From Haemophilus parainfluenzae (GTDB lineage: Bacteria > Pseudomonadota > Gammaproteobacteria > Enterobacterales > Pasteurellaceae), in NCBI RefSeq assembly GCF_014931275.1, contig NZ_CP063110.1, forward strand, positions 689,501 through 753,500: DNA of 64,000 nt. The letters are read 5' to 3'. Of the stretch, positions 9,196-17,864 are shown piece after piece; position 1 is the stretch's first letter; the number at the start of each line of letters is the position of its first letter. The position numbers and the translations under genes were made by a program. A model generated the notes under the pieces. That model had not been told where the DNA came from. It made no database searches and was given only the letters and a program-made list of their open reading frames with translations.

Positions 9196-10029
9196 TTATT
9201 GCTTTTGTGCACCGAATGCTGCGGCCCAGCTGTTGTCATTTGCTTGTGCTAAGCCAGCAAGTTCTTTTGCTTGAACACCATAGAATTTACCTTCTACACG
9301 TGCTGCAGATGGCAATGAAGATGAGCTTGCTGATCCACTAAAGCTATTACCTGAAATAGAGGCATTAATATTCACAGGTTGAATATTGTTAATTCCTAAT
9401 GAACCATTTAGTGTCTTGTTGCCAAAATCTACGTTAAATTGTGAACTACCAGTGTAGTAATCTTTATCATCTAATACTGGAATGTCAGTTGTAATATCTG
9501 CAGTAATAATAGATTGTCCTACATAAGATGCAGTGCCACTTGTTGGCATGCTGTTAGTAGGGTTTCCATTATAGAATAAATAAGTGTTGTCTCTATCATT
9601 TGAACTACCACTCACACCGAAACGAATATCAGAGTAGCGGCCACAGCACACTTCTAGATCTCTACCATTAGCTCTAATTTTTGACCAATTGCCAGCTGAA
9701 ATTCCTGGAAATCCAATCGTCACATTAGTACCATCAACATTAATATTTGTTGTGTTATAGCCATTAATTGCTGAACGACGAACAGAAGCATTGTGATCAT
9801 CACCCGAAATTACAAGTGTAGCACCAGTCCCATTACCACTAACCTGCTGAATAGGTTTAACTACATTGTTATTTACAGACGTATTGGATTGATTCTGTTG
9901 TCCTTGATTATTCGTTGGTGTAGCTTCGTTATTGTTACTATCACCACCACCGCTGCTACCACATGCAGATAATACTAAAGCTGCTAATACTGTTGTACCA
10001 AATTTAAAAATATGATTTAAAGAAGACAT
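9196..10029 (-). CDS. Slam-dependent-type surface lipoprotein, copy 1
   Basis: A 277-residue lipoprotein with signal peptide and lipobox LSAC (Cys23). A Gly/Asn/Ser-rich tether (about residues 24-65) leads to a domain containing INGYNTTNINVDG and a striking CCGRYSDIRFG motif (Cys128-Cys129), then a C-terminal barrel of the TbpB/hemophilin/fHbp class: MPTSGTASYVGQSI, VDFGNKTLNGSLGI, and the ending GKFYGVQAKELAGLA...AAFGAQKQ. Those C-terminal motifs typify Slam clients. The ligand cannot be told from sequence; family precedents bind heme, transferrin or complement factor H. It stands between its paralog (upstream) and the Slam gene (downstream). Start chosen by TAAGGAATATTAGT before the ATG. 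Confidence 0.8.
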   Translation of the reverse strand: MSSLNHIFKFGTTVLAALVLSACGSSGGGDSNNNEATPTNNQGQQNQSNTSVNNNVVKPIQQVSGNGTGATLVISGDDHNASVRRSAINGYNTTNINVDGTNVTIGFPGISAGNWSKIRANGRDLEVCCGRYSDIRFGVSGSSNDRDNTYLFYNGNPTNSMPTSGTASYVGQSIITADITTDIPVLDDKDYYTGSSQFNVDFGNKTLNGSLGINNIQPVNINASISGNSFSGSASSSSLPSAARVEGKFYGVQAKELAGLAQANDNSWAAAFGAQKQ

Positions 10030-10217
10030 ACTAATATTCCTTATTTAAAAAGTAGAAGTAAAATACCTTTAAAAAGTATCTCCCCAAGACTATCATTTCA
10101 ACTTCAGTTTGTCTATAAAGCTAGTTGATTTTATAAGATTAAGTATTTTAATTTGAAAATAAATTACAGTGTTTATATTATACTTTTGTAAGTTTATTAT
10201 TTATGTCAAAAGAGAAA

Positions 10218-10242
10218 TAAAGCAAGCCCAAGGCTTGCTTTA
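10218..10242 (-). terminator. Hairpin after second surface lipoprotein gene
   Basis: TAAAGCAAGCC (10218-10228) pairs with GGCTTGCTTTA (10232-10242) around a 3-base loop. It is near-identical, flanks included, to the hairpin at 9148-9176, showing that the duplication took in the 3' flank of the gene. Confidence 0.6.
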
Positions 10243-10263
10243 CTATACCTAAAATAACACTAA

Positions 10264-11061
10264 TTATTGTTTTTGAGCACCGAATGCAGCAGCCCAGCTG
10301 TTATCATTAGCCTCTGCTAAGCCAGCAAGTTGTTTTGCTTGTTCTCCATAAAATTTACCCTCTACATTCGCTACTGACGATGGTAATAAAGAGGTATTTG
10401 CATATCCACTAAAATTGTTACCTGAAATAGATGCATTAATATTTACATATTGAATGTTGTTGATCCCTAATGAACCACTTAATGATTTATTACCAAAATC
10501 AACACTAAATTGAGAGTTACCAATATGGTAGTCGTCCTCATCCGATTCAGTGATATCTATTGCAAGGATAGATTGACCAGAATAAGAAGCGCTACCGCTT
10601 GTTGGCATATTAAGAGTTGGGTTACCGTTATAGAATAAATAAAATTTGCCATTGTCATCTAAGCTATCGTTAATACCGAAACGAATATCAGAATAACGTC
10701 CACAGCATACATCTATACGTCTGTCATTGGCAGTAGTCTTAGCCCACCCCCCCGCTGAAATGTCTGGAAATCCAATTTCTAGATTGATTCCCTCAACATT
10801 GATGCTCGTTGTATTATAGCCATTGATTGGTGCACGACGAAAGGAACCATTATCATCAATAAATGCAGTACCTGTTTTCTTATTGGCTTGTTGTTGAACT
10901 ACATTGTTATTCACAAGAGTATTTGATTGATTTAATTCATGGTTATTTACGGGGGAACTATCTTGATTATCACCGCCACCACCGCTGCTACCACAAGCAG
11001 ATAATACGAAAGCGGCTAATGCAGTGGCACCAAATTTAAAAACATGATTAAAAGAGAGCAT
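10264..11061 (-). CDS. Slam-dependent-type surface lipoprotein, copy 2
   Basis: A 265-residue paralog of the preceding lipoprotein, first in the minus-strand order. Lipobox LSAC (Cys23), a polar tether, then INGYNTTSINVEG, the same double-cysteine motif CCGRYSDIRFG (Cys119-Cys120), MPTSGSASYSGQSI and the C-terminal GKFYGEQAKQLAGLA...AAFGAQKQ. By eye roughly 60 percent identical to copy 1, with the signal peptide and barrel most alike and the tether and loops least alike. That pattern suits two surface antigens diverging in exposed regions. The ligand is unknown. RBS AAGGA lies 8 bases before the ATG. Confidence 0.8.
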   Translation of the reverse strand: MLSFNHVFKFGATALAAFVLSACGSSGGGGDNQDSSPVNNHELNQSNTLVNNNVVQQQANKKTGTAFIDDNGSFRRAPINGYNTTSINVEGINLEIGFPDISAGGWAKTTANDRRIDVCCGRYSDIRFGINDSLDDNGKFYLFYNGNPTLNMPTSGSASYSGQSILAIDITESDEDDYHIGNSQFSVDFGNKSLSGSLGINNIQYVNINASISGNNFSGYANTSLLPSSVANVEGKFYGEQAKQLAGLAEANDNSWAAAFGAQKQ

Positions 11062-11180
11062 AATAATATTCCTTATTTAAAAAATAGACGAAAATACCCT
11101 TAAAATTATCAGAGAGACTATCATTTCAGTACTATCCCGTCTATAAAGTTAGTGAACTTTTTAAGGTTAAATATTTTGTT

Positions 11181-11981
11181 TTATTGAACTTCCCACCAAA
11201 TCAACGCCCATTTGCGTTGTCCGTGTTTTATCGGTTCATTGTTTATTTGTTTTTGTTGATAGAATTGAGCCAAATCTTGTTTTTCTTTTTCGGTGAGATT
11301 GCCGAGAGAAAACTCCACAGAATTTAATAAATCCTCAAAGGTTTCACCTTGGAAATGGCCTGATTCAGTTTCAATAAAACTTACATTAGCGAGAATGCCT
11401 TTTTGGTAAAGGCGATTGACTAAATAGATATAAGTTGGAAAGCCCACATCATCACGACCAATGGCTTCAAATACACCTTCATCGAGAAAATGGCGTTGTG
11501 TCACTGAGGTTAAAAAGACGCGTTTTTTTGCCTTACTTTGCAGCTTTTCAATCATGTCATCCAAATCATCCACAAGCGTCGACCGAGAGGCGAGTATTAC
11601 ATCCGCTTGAGGCACATCGTCCCAGTTATCCGACCATGATTTATGTAGAAGCGTAATATTATTCAGTTGATGCTTTTCTTTATATTGCTGCACCATATCC
11701 AACATCCCTTGGCTGTAATCGAGGGCATACACAGCTTGGCATTGTTGGGCTAAAGGAATCACAAAGGTGCCGGGGCCACAGCCGATATCTAACACTGTTT
11801 CATTGGGTTGCACATTCATGGCTTTAAGCAAGGTTTCGTTATAGCGGCTTGGCTTGCCCACTAAATTCTCAGCCATTTTAGGGGCTTTTTTATCCCATTT
11901 TGTTGGTGGAAGATTATAGTGATTACAGGCTTTTAGATGTTGTTGGTAGAGATCGTTGAAATTGATGTCATTGATGATCAT
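11181..11981 (-). CDS. Class I SAM-dependent methyltransferase, substrate unknown
   Basis: A 266-residue cytoplasmic protein. The start at 11981 (MIINDINFNDLYQQHLKAC) is chosen over an in-frame ATG at 12062 because the extra stretch covers an uptake sequence (11994-12004) and reads like non-coding DNA. The Rossmann SAM-binding motif I is clear (VLDIGCGPGTFVIPLA), followed by YALDYSQGMLDMV (motif post I) and ADVILASRST (motif II). No feature points to a specific acceptor. It is divergent from purL and 119 bases from the surface-lipoprotein cluster; a functional link is not evident. Confidence 0.75.
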   Translation of the reverse strand: MIINDINFNDLYQQHLKACNHYNLPPTKWDKKAPKMAENLVGKPSRYNETLLKAMNVQPNETVLDIGCGPGTFVIPLAQQCQAVYALDYSQGMLDMVQQYKEKHQLNNITLLHKSWSDNWDDVPQADVILASRSTLVDDLDDMIEKLQSKAKKRVFLTSVTQRHFLDEGVFEAIGRDDVGFPTYIYLVNRLYQKGILANVSFIETESGHFQGETFEDLLNSVEFSLGNLTEKEKQDLAQFYQQKQINNEPIKHGQRKWALIWWEVQ

Positions 11982-12075
11982 AGTAACGCCCCAAAGTGCG
12001 GTTAGTTTTAGGATTGTTTTAAATTGCTTGATGATTATATGCTTTCTCCCATTTAAAATCATTTGAAAATGATTG

Positions 12076-12091
12076 ACGCAAACGTTTTCGT
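12076..12091 (+). promoter_or_regulatory. PurR operator upstream of purL
   Basis: ACGCAAACGTTTTCGT matches the E. coli PurR box consensus (ACGCAAACGTTTTCNT) at every position. It sits 17 bases before a perfect -10 box (TATAAT, 12108-12113) and overlaps where the -35 should be, so bound PurR would block RNA polymerase. This fits repression of purL when purines are plentiful. Confidence 0.88.
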
Positions 12092-12113
12092 TTTAGTGTT
12101 TTTCCTTTATAAT
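12085..12113 (+). promoter_or_regulatory. Putative purL promoter
   Basis: TATAAT at 12108-12113 is a consensus -10 box; at 17-base spacing the -35 position is TTTTCG (12085-12090), a poor match lying inside the PurR box. Transcription would start near 12120, giving a leader of about 36 bases. Confidence 0.6.
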
Positions 12114-12155
12114 AGCCCGCGATTTTTACCTCAAACACAACTCAAAGGTACCCGT

Positions 12156-15100
12156 ATGTTTCAAACTTTTCGTGGCTCACCCGCCCTTTCTGAATTCCGT
12201 ATCCAAGGCTTAATGCAAAAATTCCAACAAAATCAATTACCGGTGAAATCGGTTTATGCGGAATATTTGCATTTTGTGGAATTAAATCGACCGCTTGTTA
12301 GCGAGCAGGAAGCAAAACTAAAAGCATTGTTACATTACGGCCCAACTTTGGCAGAACACGATGCCAAAGGCGAAACTTTTATCGTGATTCCACGCGTCGG
12401 CACCATTTCTTCTTGGTCTTCTAAAGCGACCGATATTGCGCATAACTGTGGTTTAAGTGAAGTAGAGCGTATTGAGCGTGGTTTGGCGTATTATTTTGAG
12501 TTAAGCCAACCGCTTGATGAAAAAACAACTGAAAAATTGACCGTACTTTTACATGACCGAATGATGGAAACGGTGGTGCGCAATCCGCAAGATGCGGAGA
12601 TTTTATTCCGTCATCAAGAGCCGAAACCGTTCAAAACTGTGGATATTTTAAAAGGTGGACGTGAAGCCTTGGTCACAGCCAACGTAGAATTAGGTTTGGC
12701 ACTGGCAGAAGATGAAATTGATTATTTGGTGGAAAATTTCACCCAATTAGGGCGCAATCCGCACGATATTGAACTTTATATGTTCGCGCAAGCCAACTCT
12801 GAGCACTGCCGCCATAAAATCTTTAATGCGGATTGGATTATTGATGGCAAAAAACAGGATAAATCCCTGTTTAAGATGATTAAAAATACCTTTGAGAAAA
12901 CCCCTGATTTCGTGCTTTCAGCCTATAAAGATAATGCTGCGGTAATGGAAGGCTCAAAAGTCGGCCGTTTCTTTGCGGATCAAGATGGGCAATATCGTTA
13001 CCACAATGAAGATGCGCATATCTTAATGAAAGTGGAAACCCATAATCATCCGACCGCAATTTCGCCATTCCCGGGTGCCGCAACGGGTTCGGGCGGTGAG
13101 ATTCGTGATGAGGGGGCAACGGGTCGTGGTGCAAAACCAAAAGCAGGTTTAACTGGTTTCTCTGTATCAAACCTCGTCATTCCAAACTTCGAACAACCTT
13201 GGGAAAATCCACTTTCCAAACCAAACCGCATTGCTTCAGCCTTAGATATTATGATTGAAGGCCCATTAGGTGGTGCAGCATTCAACAACGAATTTGGTCG
13301 TCCTGCATTATTGGGTTATTTCCGTACCTATGAAGAGAAAGTCAATAGCTTCAACGGTGAAGAAGTGCGTGGTTATCACAAGCCGATTATGTTAGCGGGC
13401 GGTATCGGTAACATTCGTGGCGAACACGTTCAAAAAGGCGAAATTCCAGTCGGTGCGAAATTGATCGTATTAGGCGGCCCAGCCATGAACATCGGTTTAG
13501 GCGGTGGAGCCGCTTCTTCCATGGACAGTGGTAAATCAAAAGAGGATTTAGATTTTGCCTCTGTTCAACGTGAAAACCCAGAAATGGAACGCCGCTGCCA
13601 AGAGGTGATTGACCGCTGCTGGCAATTAGGTGATGAAAACCCAATTCTCTTTATTCACGATGTGGGCGCAGGCGGTTTATCCAACGCGATGCCTGAATTG
13701 GTGCACGATGGCGAACGTGGCGGTAAGTTTGATCTACGTTCTATTCTTTGCGATGAAAAAGGCATGTCACCATTGGAAATTTGGTGTAACGAATCGCAAG
13801 AACGTTATGTCTTAGCGGTTGCGCCAGAAAAACTCGAATTATTTACCGCACTTTGTGAACGTGAGCGTGCGCCATTTGCTGTCATTGGTGAGGCAACGGA
13901 AGAGAAACATTTAACCTTGCATGATAGCCATTTCGACAATAACCCAATTGATTTGCCAATGAATGTGTTATTAGGCAAAACCCCGAAAATGACGCGTGAG
14001 GTTTCGTCAAAAACTGTCGAAAATCGACCGCTTGCAACGGAAAATATTCAATTAAAAGAAGCCTTCCATCGTGTATTACGTTTACCGGTGGTGGCAGAAA
14101 AAACCTTCTTAATCACTATTGGCGACCGTTCGGTAACCGGTATGGTGGCGCGTGATCAAATGGTGGGACCATGGCAAATTCCGGTGTCAGATGTGGCCGT
14201 TACAACTGCATCATTAGACAGCTATCACGGCGAGGCGATGGCAATGGGCGAACGTGCACCAGTAGCATTATTAGACTTCGGGGCTTCTGCACGTTTAGCG
14301 GTGGCTGAATCTATCACTAACATTGCGGGCACCAACATTGGCGATATTAAACGCATCAAACTGTCTGCAAACTGGATGTCTGCAGCGGGTCATGGTGGTG
14401 AAGATGCTGGGTTATATGAAGCGGTGAAAGCAGTTGGTGAAGAACTTTGCCCAGCATTAGGCATCACCATTCCAGTGGGTAAAGACTCTATGTCGATGAA
14501 AACCACTTGGGAAGAAAATGGTGAGAAAAAATCAGTAACAGCTCCGCTTTCTTTAGTGATTTCATCTTTTGCGCGCGTGGAAGATGTCCGCAAAACCGTG
14601 ACACCTCAATTACGCACCGACAAAGGCGCAAGCCGTCTATTGTTAATTGATTTAGGCGAAAGAAAAAATCGCTTAGGCGCGACCGCACTTGCACAAGTGT
14701 ATAAACAATTAGGTGACAAACCAGCCGATGTGGTGAACGTAGCCAAACTGAAAAACTTCTTCGATGCAATGCAAGCATTGGTGGCAGAGCGTAAATTATT
14801 GGCTTACCACGACCGTTCAGACGGTGGTTTAATTACCACGCTTGCAGAAATGGCATTTGCGGGTAACTGCGGCGTGGATGTGGATATTTCTGCATTAGGC
14901 GACAATGATTTAGCCGTGTTATTCAATGAAGAATTAGGCGCAGTGATCCAAGTATCAGAAAGTGAATTAAGCACTGTGCGTGAGGTATTAAAAGCCCATG
15001 ACTTGCTTGGCTTAACTTATGAACTCGGTTCTGTCAGCTTAGAAGATCGTTTTGAAATCACGCGTGGCAGCAAAAAACTATTAAGCGAAAAACGTTCTGA

Positions 15101-16049
15101 ATTACGCGGTATTTGGGCAGAACTCACTCACCAAATGCAACGCTTACGTGATAACCCAGAATGTGCCGACCAAGAATTTGAAGCGAAAAAAGCAACAGAC
15201 AACAAAGGTTTATCTGCTCACTTAACTTATGATGTGAATGAAGATATTGCTGCGCCTTACATCAGCAAAGGCGTGAAACCAAAAGTAGCGGTATTGCGTG
15301 AACAAGGCGTAAACAGCCATGTTGAAATGGCGGCGGCTTTTGACCGTGCAGGCTTTGCGGCGATTGATGTTCACATGAGTGATTTAATGACTGGTCGTTA
15401 CAACTTAAACGACTTCAACGCGATGGTGGCCTGTGGTGGCTTCTCTTACGGTGACGTATTGGGCGCAGGTGGTGGCTGGGCGAAATCCATTTTATTTAAC
15501 CCACAATTACGCGATCAATTCAGCCAATTCTTCGCGAATGAAAACACCCTTTCATTAGGCGTATGTAACGGCTGTCAATTTATCTCCACCCTTGCGGAAA
15601 TCATTCCTGGTGCAGAAAATTGGCCACGTTTCGTGCGTAATAAATCAGAACGTTTTGAAGCGCGTGCTGCGATGGTGAAAATCAACGACACCAACTCATT
15701 GTGGTTTAAAGGCATGGCTGGCTCACATATGCCGATTGCGGTTTCTCACGGTGAAGGACGCGTAGAATTCAAAACACCAGAAAACTTGACCGCACTTCAA
15801 GCGCAAAACTTAATTGTGGCGCAATATATCGACAGCCATTTAAACGTGACGGAAACCTATCCTGCCAACCCGAATGGTTCGGCATTAGGGATTACTGCCA
15901 TTTCTAACGTGGACGGTCGTATCGCTGCGATGATGCCACACCCAGAACGTGTATTCCGTGCCGTGAGCAACTCATGGTATCCAGATGATTGGTCTGAAGA
16001 TGGCGCTTGGATGCGAATTTTTAGAAATGCGAGAGTGAATTTTAAATAA
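12156..16049 (+). CDS. purL: PurL, phosphoribosylformylglycinamidine synthase
   Basis: Fourth step of purine synthesis: FGAR plus glutamine and ATP to FGAM. The large single-chain form has 1297 residues from ATG 12156 ([20 protein letters not shown]); a longer frame from 12063 would include the promoter and is rejected. Domains: N-terminal PurS-like region, linker, two AIRS-type ATPase repeats ([36 protein letters not shown]) and a C-terminal glutaminase ([16 protein letters not shown], nucleophile in LGVCNGCQF, His/Glu in MPHPERV). Uptake sequences occur inside the gene near 13843, 14682 and 15790. Preceded by a perfect PurR box. Confidence 0.98.
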   Translation: MFQTFRGSPALSEFRIQGLMQKFQQNQLPVKSVYAEYLHFVELNRPLVSEQEAKLKALLHYGPTLAEHDAKGETFIVIPRVGTISSWSSKATDIAHNCGLSEVERIERGLAYYFELSQPLDEKTTEKLTVLLHDRMMETVVRNPQDAEILFRHQEPKPFKTVDILKGGREALVTANVELGLALAEDEIDYLVENFTQLGRNPHDIELYMFAQANSEHCRHKIFNADWIIDGKKQDKSLFKMIKNTFEKTPDFVLSAYKDNAAVMEGSKVGRFFADQDGQYRYHNEDAHILMKVETHNHPTAISPFPGAATGSGGEIRDEGATGRGAKPKAGLTGFSVSNLVIPNFEQPWENPLSKPNRIASALDIMIEGPLGGAAFNNEFGRPALLGYFRTYEEKVNSFNGEEVRGYHKPIMLAGGIGNIRGEHVQKGEIPVGAKLIVLGGPAMNIGLGGGAASSMDSGKSKEDLDFASVQRENPEMERRCQEVIDRCWQLGDENPILFIHDVGAGGLSNAMPELVHDGERGGKFDLRSILCDEKGMSPLEIWCNESQERYVLAVAPEKLELFTALCERERAPFAVIGEATEEKHLTLHDSHFDNNPIDLPMNVLLGKTPKMTREVSSKTVENRPLATENIQLKEAFHRVLRLPVVAEKTFLITIGDRSVTGMVARDQMVGPWQIPVSDVAVTTASLDSYHGEAMAMGERAPVALLDFGASARLAVAESITNIAGTNIGDIKRIKLSANWMSAAGHGGEDAGLYEAVKAVGEELCPALGITIPVGKDSMSMKTTWEENGEKKSVTAPLSLVISSFARVEDVRKTVTPQLRTDKGASRLLLIDLGERKNRLGATALAQVYKQLGDKPADVVNVAKLKNFFDAMQALVAERKLLAYHDRSDGGLITTLAEMAFAGNCGVDVDISALGDNDLAVLFNEELGAVIQVSESELSTVREVLKAHDLLGLTYELGSVSLEDRFEITRGSKKLLSEKRSELRGIWAELTHQMQRLRDNPECADQEFEAKKATDNKGLSAHLTYDVNEDIAAPYISKGVKPKVAVLREQGVNSHVEMAAAFDRAGFAAIDVHMSDLMTGRYNLNDFNAMVACGGFSYGDVLGAGGGWAKSILFNPQLRDQFSQFFANENTLSLGVCNGCQFISTLAEIIPGAENWPRFVRNKSERFEARAAMVKINDTNSLWFKGMAGSHMPIAVSHGEGRVEFKTPENLTALQAQNLIVAQYIDSHLNVTETYPANPNGSALGITAISNVDGRIAAMMPHPERVFRAVSNSWYPDDWSEDGAWMRIFRNARVNFK

Positions 16050-16065
16050 TGTGAGATTGCTCACA
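16050..16065 (+). promoter_or_regulatory. Perfect CRP-type palindrome just after purL
   Basis: TGTGAGATTGCTCACA has both halves TGTGA and TCACA around 6 bases, the ideal CRP site. It begins one base after the purL stop and 173 bases before the DUF417 gene. A terminator hairpin (16083-16114) lies between, so if it acts on that gene the site is unusually far upstream. It may instead be incidental or act on a promoter not seen here. Confidence 0.5.
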
Positions 16066-16082
16066 GAAAATTAATCAAAAAT

Positions 16083-16114
16083 AAGAGATACTAAGAAATT
16101 GGTATCTCTTTTTT
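16083..16114 (+). terminator. purL terminator
   Basis: AAGAGATAC (16083-16091) pairs with GTATCTCTT (16102-16110), followed by a run of T. A standard rho-independent terminator 33 bases after the purL stop. Confidence 0.85.
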
Positions 16115-16146
16115 ATTGCATAAATTTTAGTAATAAAAAATGCCAA

Positions 16147-16204
16147 CAATATTAGAGAGTAATATTGTAAATGATTTATATAAAAATTCTTGGACATTAT
16201 GTCC
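16147..16204 (+). promoter_or_regulatory. Two palindromes upstream of DUF417 gene, possible operators
   Basis: CAATATTA-GAGAG-TAATATTG (16147-16167) is a perfect 8-base inverted repeat, and GGACAT-T-ATGTCC (16192-16204) a perfect 6-base one. Both lie in the 124 bases between the purL terminator and the DUF417 start. They could bind a dedicated redox or envelope-stress regulator; the binding protein is unknown. Confidence 0.4.
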
Positions 16205-16237
16205 GTAATATCAATCGAACTATATGAGGAGTTCTAA

Positions 16238-16867
16238 ATGAGTGCATTAGTTACATTGCTAGCTAATATCGTTGCGCCATTGCAACGTCAATTTATTAAC
16301 TTTATCCGCATTGCGATTTGTGTTGTGATGGTTTGGATTGGAGGTTTAAAAGTTTGCCAATATGAGGCAGATGGTATCGCACACTTTGTGTCAAATAGCC
16401 CTTTCTTAAGCTTCCTTTACAAAAACGGTGCAAATGAAGTGACAAATGATAAGGGTGTTTTAGTGAAAGAATATACCTTATATAAAAACCCTGAAGGCAA
16501 AATGGTTGCAAAAAATATTGAATGGCATAAAGCCAACGGCACCTATACCGCTTCTTATATTATTGGCGCAATCATTGTAACAATTGGTATTTTAGTATTA
16601 GCGGGGATTTGGTCTCCAACATTAGGTTTATTCGGAGGCTTACTCACCTTTGGTATGTCGATAGTCACGCTGTCGTTCCTGATATTTACGCCAGAAACCT
16701 GGGTGCCTAATTTAGGTGGGGACTTCCCAACACCTAATTATGGCTTCCCGTATCTCTCAGGTGCTGGCCGACTCGTTATTAAAGATATTATTATGATGGC
16801 GGGTGGCTTAGTTGCTGCAGCAGAATGTGCGAAACGCTATTTAGAGAATAAAAAGCAATTTGCGTAA
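16238..16867 (+). CDS. DUF417 (YkgB/RclC-like) inner-membrane protein
   Basis: A 209-residue inner-membrane protein of the DUF417 family. Hydrophobic segments lie at about residues 20-42, 105-128, 130-152 and 175-195, with a soluble loop of about 55 residues between the first two (NGANEVTNDKGVLVKEYTLY). Family marks are VMVWIGGLKVCQYEADGIAHFVSNSPF and PNLGGDFPTPNYGFPYLSGAGRLVIKD. In E. coli the member RclC belongs to the reactive-chlorine resistance operon, but its activity is not settled. It stands alone here, with a good RBS (TGAGGAG), its own terminator and two palindromes upstream. Confidence 0.82.
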   Translation: MSALVTLLANIVAPLQRQFINFIRIAICVVMVWIGGLKVCQYEADGIAHFVSNSPFLSFLYKNGANEVTNDKGVLVKEYTLYKNPEGKMVAKNIEWHKANGTYTASYIIGAIIVTIGILVLAGIWSPTLGLFGGLLTFGMSIVTLSFLIFTPETWVPNLGGDFPTPNYGFPYLSGAGRLVIKDIIMMAGGLVAAAECAKRYLENKKQFA

Positions 16868-16881
16868 TAGCTAGATTTTGA

Positions 16882-16913
16882 AAGGCTTGCTGGGATGAAC
16901 GGCAAGCTTTTTT
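16882..16913 (+). terminator. Terminator after DUF417 gene
   Basis: AAGGCTTGC (16882-16890) pairs with GCAAGCTTT (16902-16910, one G-U pair), followed by T residues. It separates the DUF417 gene from the AT-rich stretch leading to the caspase-like gene. Confidence 0.75.
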
Positions 16914-17108
16914 ACTAAGATATAAAAAAGTAGTAGTTAATAATACTCAAATATTGATTATTGCAATAATTCGATGTTTAGAATATGTAGGCTACTAGTT
17001 GACTAAAACTTATAGTATCTAAAGATTGATCTGAAAATGTTGTTTGTATGTTTATTTTAGAGACAATAGAGTGAATTTCAATAAAATTGAAAAATAAGGG
17101 ATATTAAT

Positions 17109-17762
17109 ATGGCCATGAAATACTTGCCATTCTCAGTTATTGAGAGCAGATGGTTTGATGAAGGAAATGATACAGTTAAATCTGTTTTTGAGTCTATCGC
17201 CTCGATACATTGTAATAATTCAGATGCTTTTCTTCATCATTCATTTAGCGAGAAAAATTCTTTAAAGATTGCGTTTGAAAATTGCAGCAAGGATAAAAAA
17301 ACTGAAGTTATATATCTAGCAACCCATGGCAATTCTAAAGTTATAGGACCTGATGAGGTAGATATTTCAAGAAGAGAATTAAGAAATATTATTTCAAAAG
17401 TAAATACAAGAAAAACCATAAAAGGTCTATTTTTAGGTACATGTGAAACAGGCAATGAAGATATTGCCCGTTATTTATTGGAGGATAAAACCACAAACTT
17501 AGAATGGGTTGCTGGCTATAATTCTACAATTGATTGGATAGATGGGACTGCAATGGATATGATATTTTTCTCAAAACTCGCTACACAATATAATAAAAAT
17601 AAAACTCGCAGAAAAAATAAATTTTCTGCAAGAAAAATGGCTCATTTAGCAGCTAGTGATTTATTGAAAATTGTTCCTGGAGCATTTATTGTGTATGGAT
17701 TTAATATATATTTTCATGAGAAAAATAATCTTACTAGTATGTTTATATCTAGTGTTGAATAG
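17109..17762 (+). CDS. Orphan protein with caspase-like (CHAT/C14-type) His-Cys dyad
   Basis: A 217-residue protein, no signal peptide or membrane segment. The core reads like a minimal caspase-fold domain: a strand ending in the catalytic His (VIYLATHG, His73), then a strand with the catalytic Cys (GLFLGTCETGN, Cys112), about 40 residues apart as in CHAT and C14 peptidases. WVAGYNSTIDWIDGTAMDMIFF resembles the post-cysteine strand and specificity region of CHAT domains. The assignment is from motif pattern only. The gene is very AT-rich, contains no uptake sequence, and stands alone between terminators with no visible target or sensor gene. RBS AAGGG lies 8 bases before the ATG. It could be a defence or cell-death protease, or an inactive relative. 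Confidence 0.6.
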   Translation: MAMKYLPFSVIESRWFDEGNDTVKSVFESIASIHCNNSDAFLHHSFSEKNSLKIAFENCSKDKKTEVIYLATHGNSKVIGPDEVDISRRELRNIISKVNTRKTIKGLFLGTCETGNEDIARYLLEDKTTNLEWVAGYNSTIDWIDGTAMDMIFFSKLATQYNKNKTRRKNKFSARKMAHLAASDLLKIVPGAFIVYGFNIYFHEKNNLTSMFISSVE

Positions 17763-17807
17763 ATAATGCTTATTTACTTTAACTATTTTTAATTTTCCAG
17801 GATGGCT

Positions 17808-17846
17808 AGCGGTCAAAAATTACAACGAATTTTGACCGCTCTTTTT
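17808..17846. terminator. Terminator of GAGCGGTC type between caspase-like gene and glpQ
   Basis: AGCGGTCAAAATT-type arm (17808-17820) pairs with AATTTTGACCGCT (17828-17840), with a T run on the plus strand. It serves the converging caspase-like gene and glpQ. The arm is AGCGGTC, not the uptake core AAGTGCGGT. Confidence 0.75.
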
Positions 17847-17864
17847 ATTAGTTTTACTTACGTA

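Larger units (their letters stand above)
9140..11175. repeat. Tandem duplication of a ~1.04 kb lipoprotein unit
   Basis: Two direct units, about 9140-10170 and 10205-11175, each hold a 3' hairpin, a lipoprotein gene and a matching leader. Leader similarity reaches well beyond the genes: AATATTCCTTATTTAAAAA, GACTATCATTTCA and GTCTATAAAG occur at the same spacing upstream of both. Gene and regulatory region were copied together, so both copies probably share control. Boundaries are approximate. Confidence 0.75.

Noticed and set aside
10030..10200. Fur box upstream of the surface lipoprotein genes
   Set aside because: Only a weak GAAATGATAGTC match to the Fur consensus; shared between copies but that follows from duplication.
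12063..12155. N-terminal extension of PurL
   Set aside because: The stretch contains the PurR box and TATAAT box; ATG 12156 gives the normal length of 1297.
16979..17030. Possible promoters for the caspase-like gene (TTGATT/TAGAAT, TTGACT)
   Set aside because: Spacing is 19 bases or no matching -10 box exists; AT-rich DNA yields many such pairs, so none is called.
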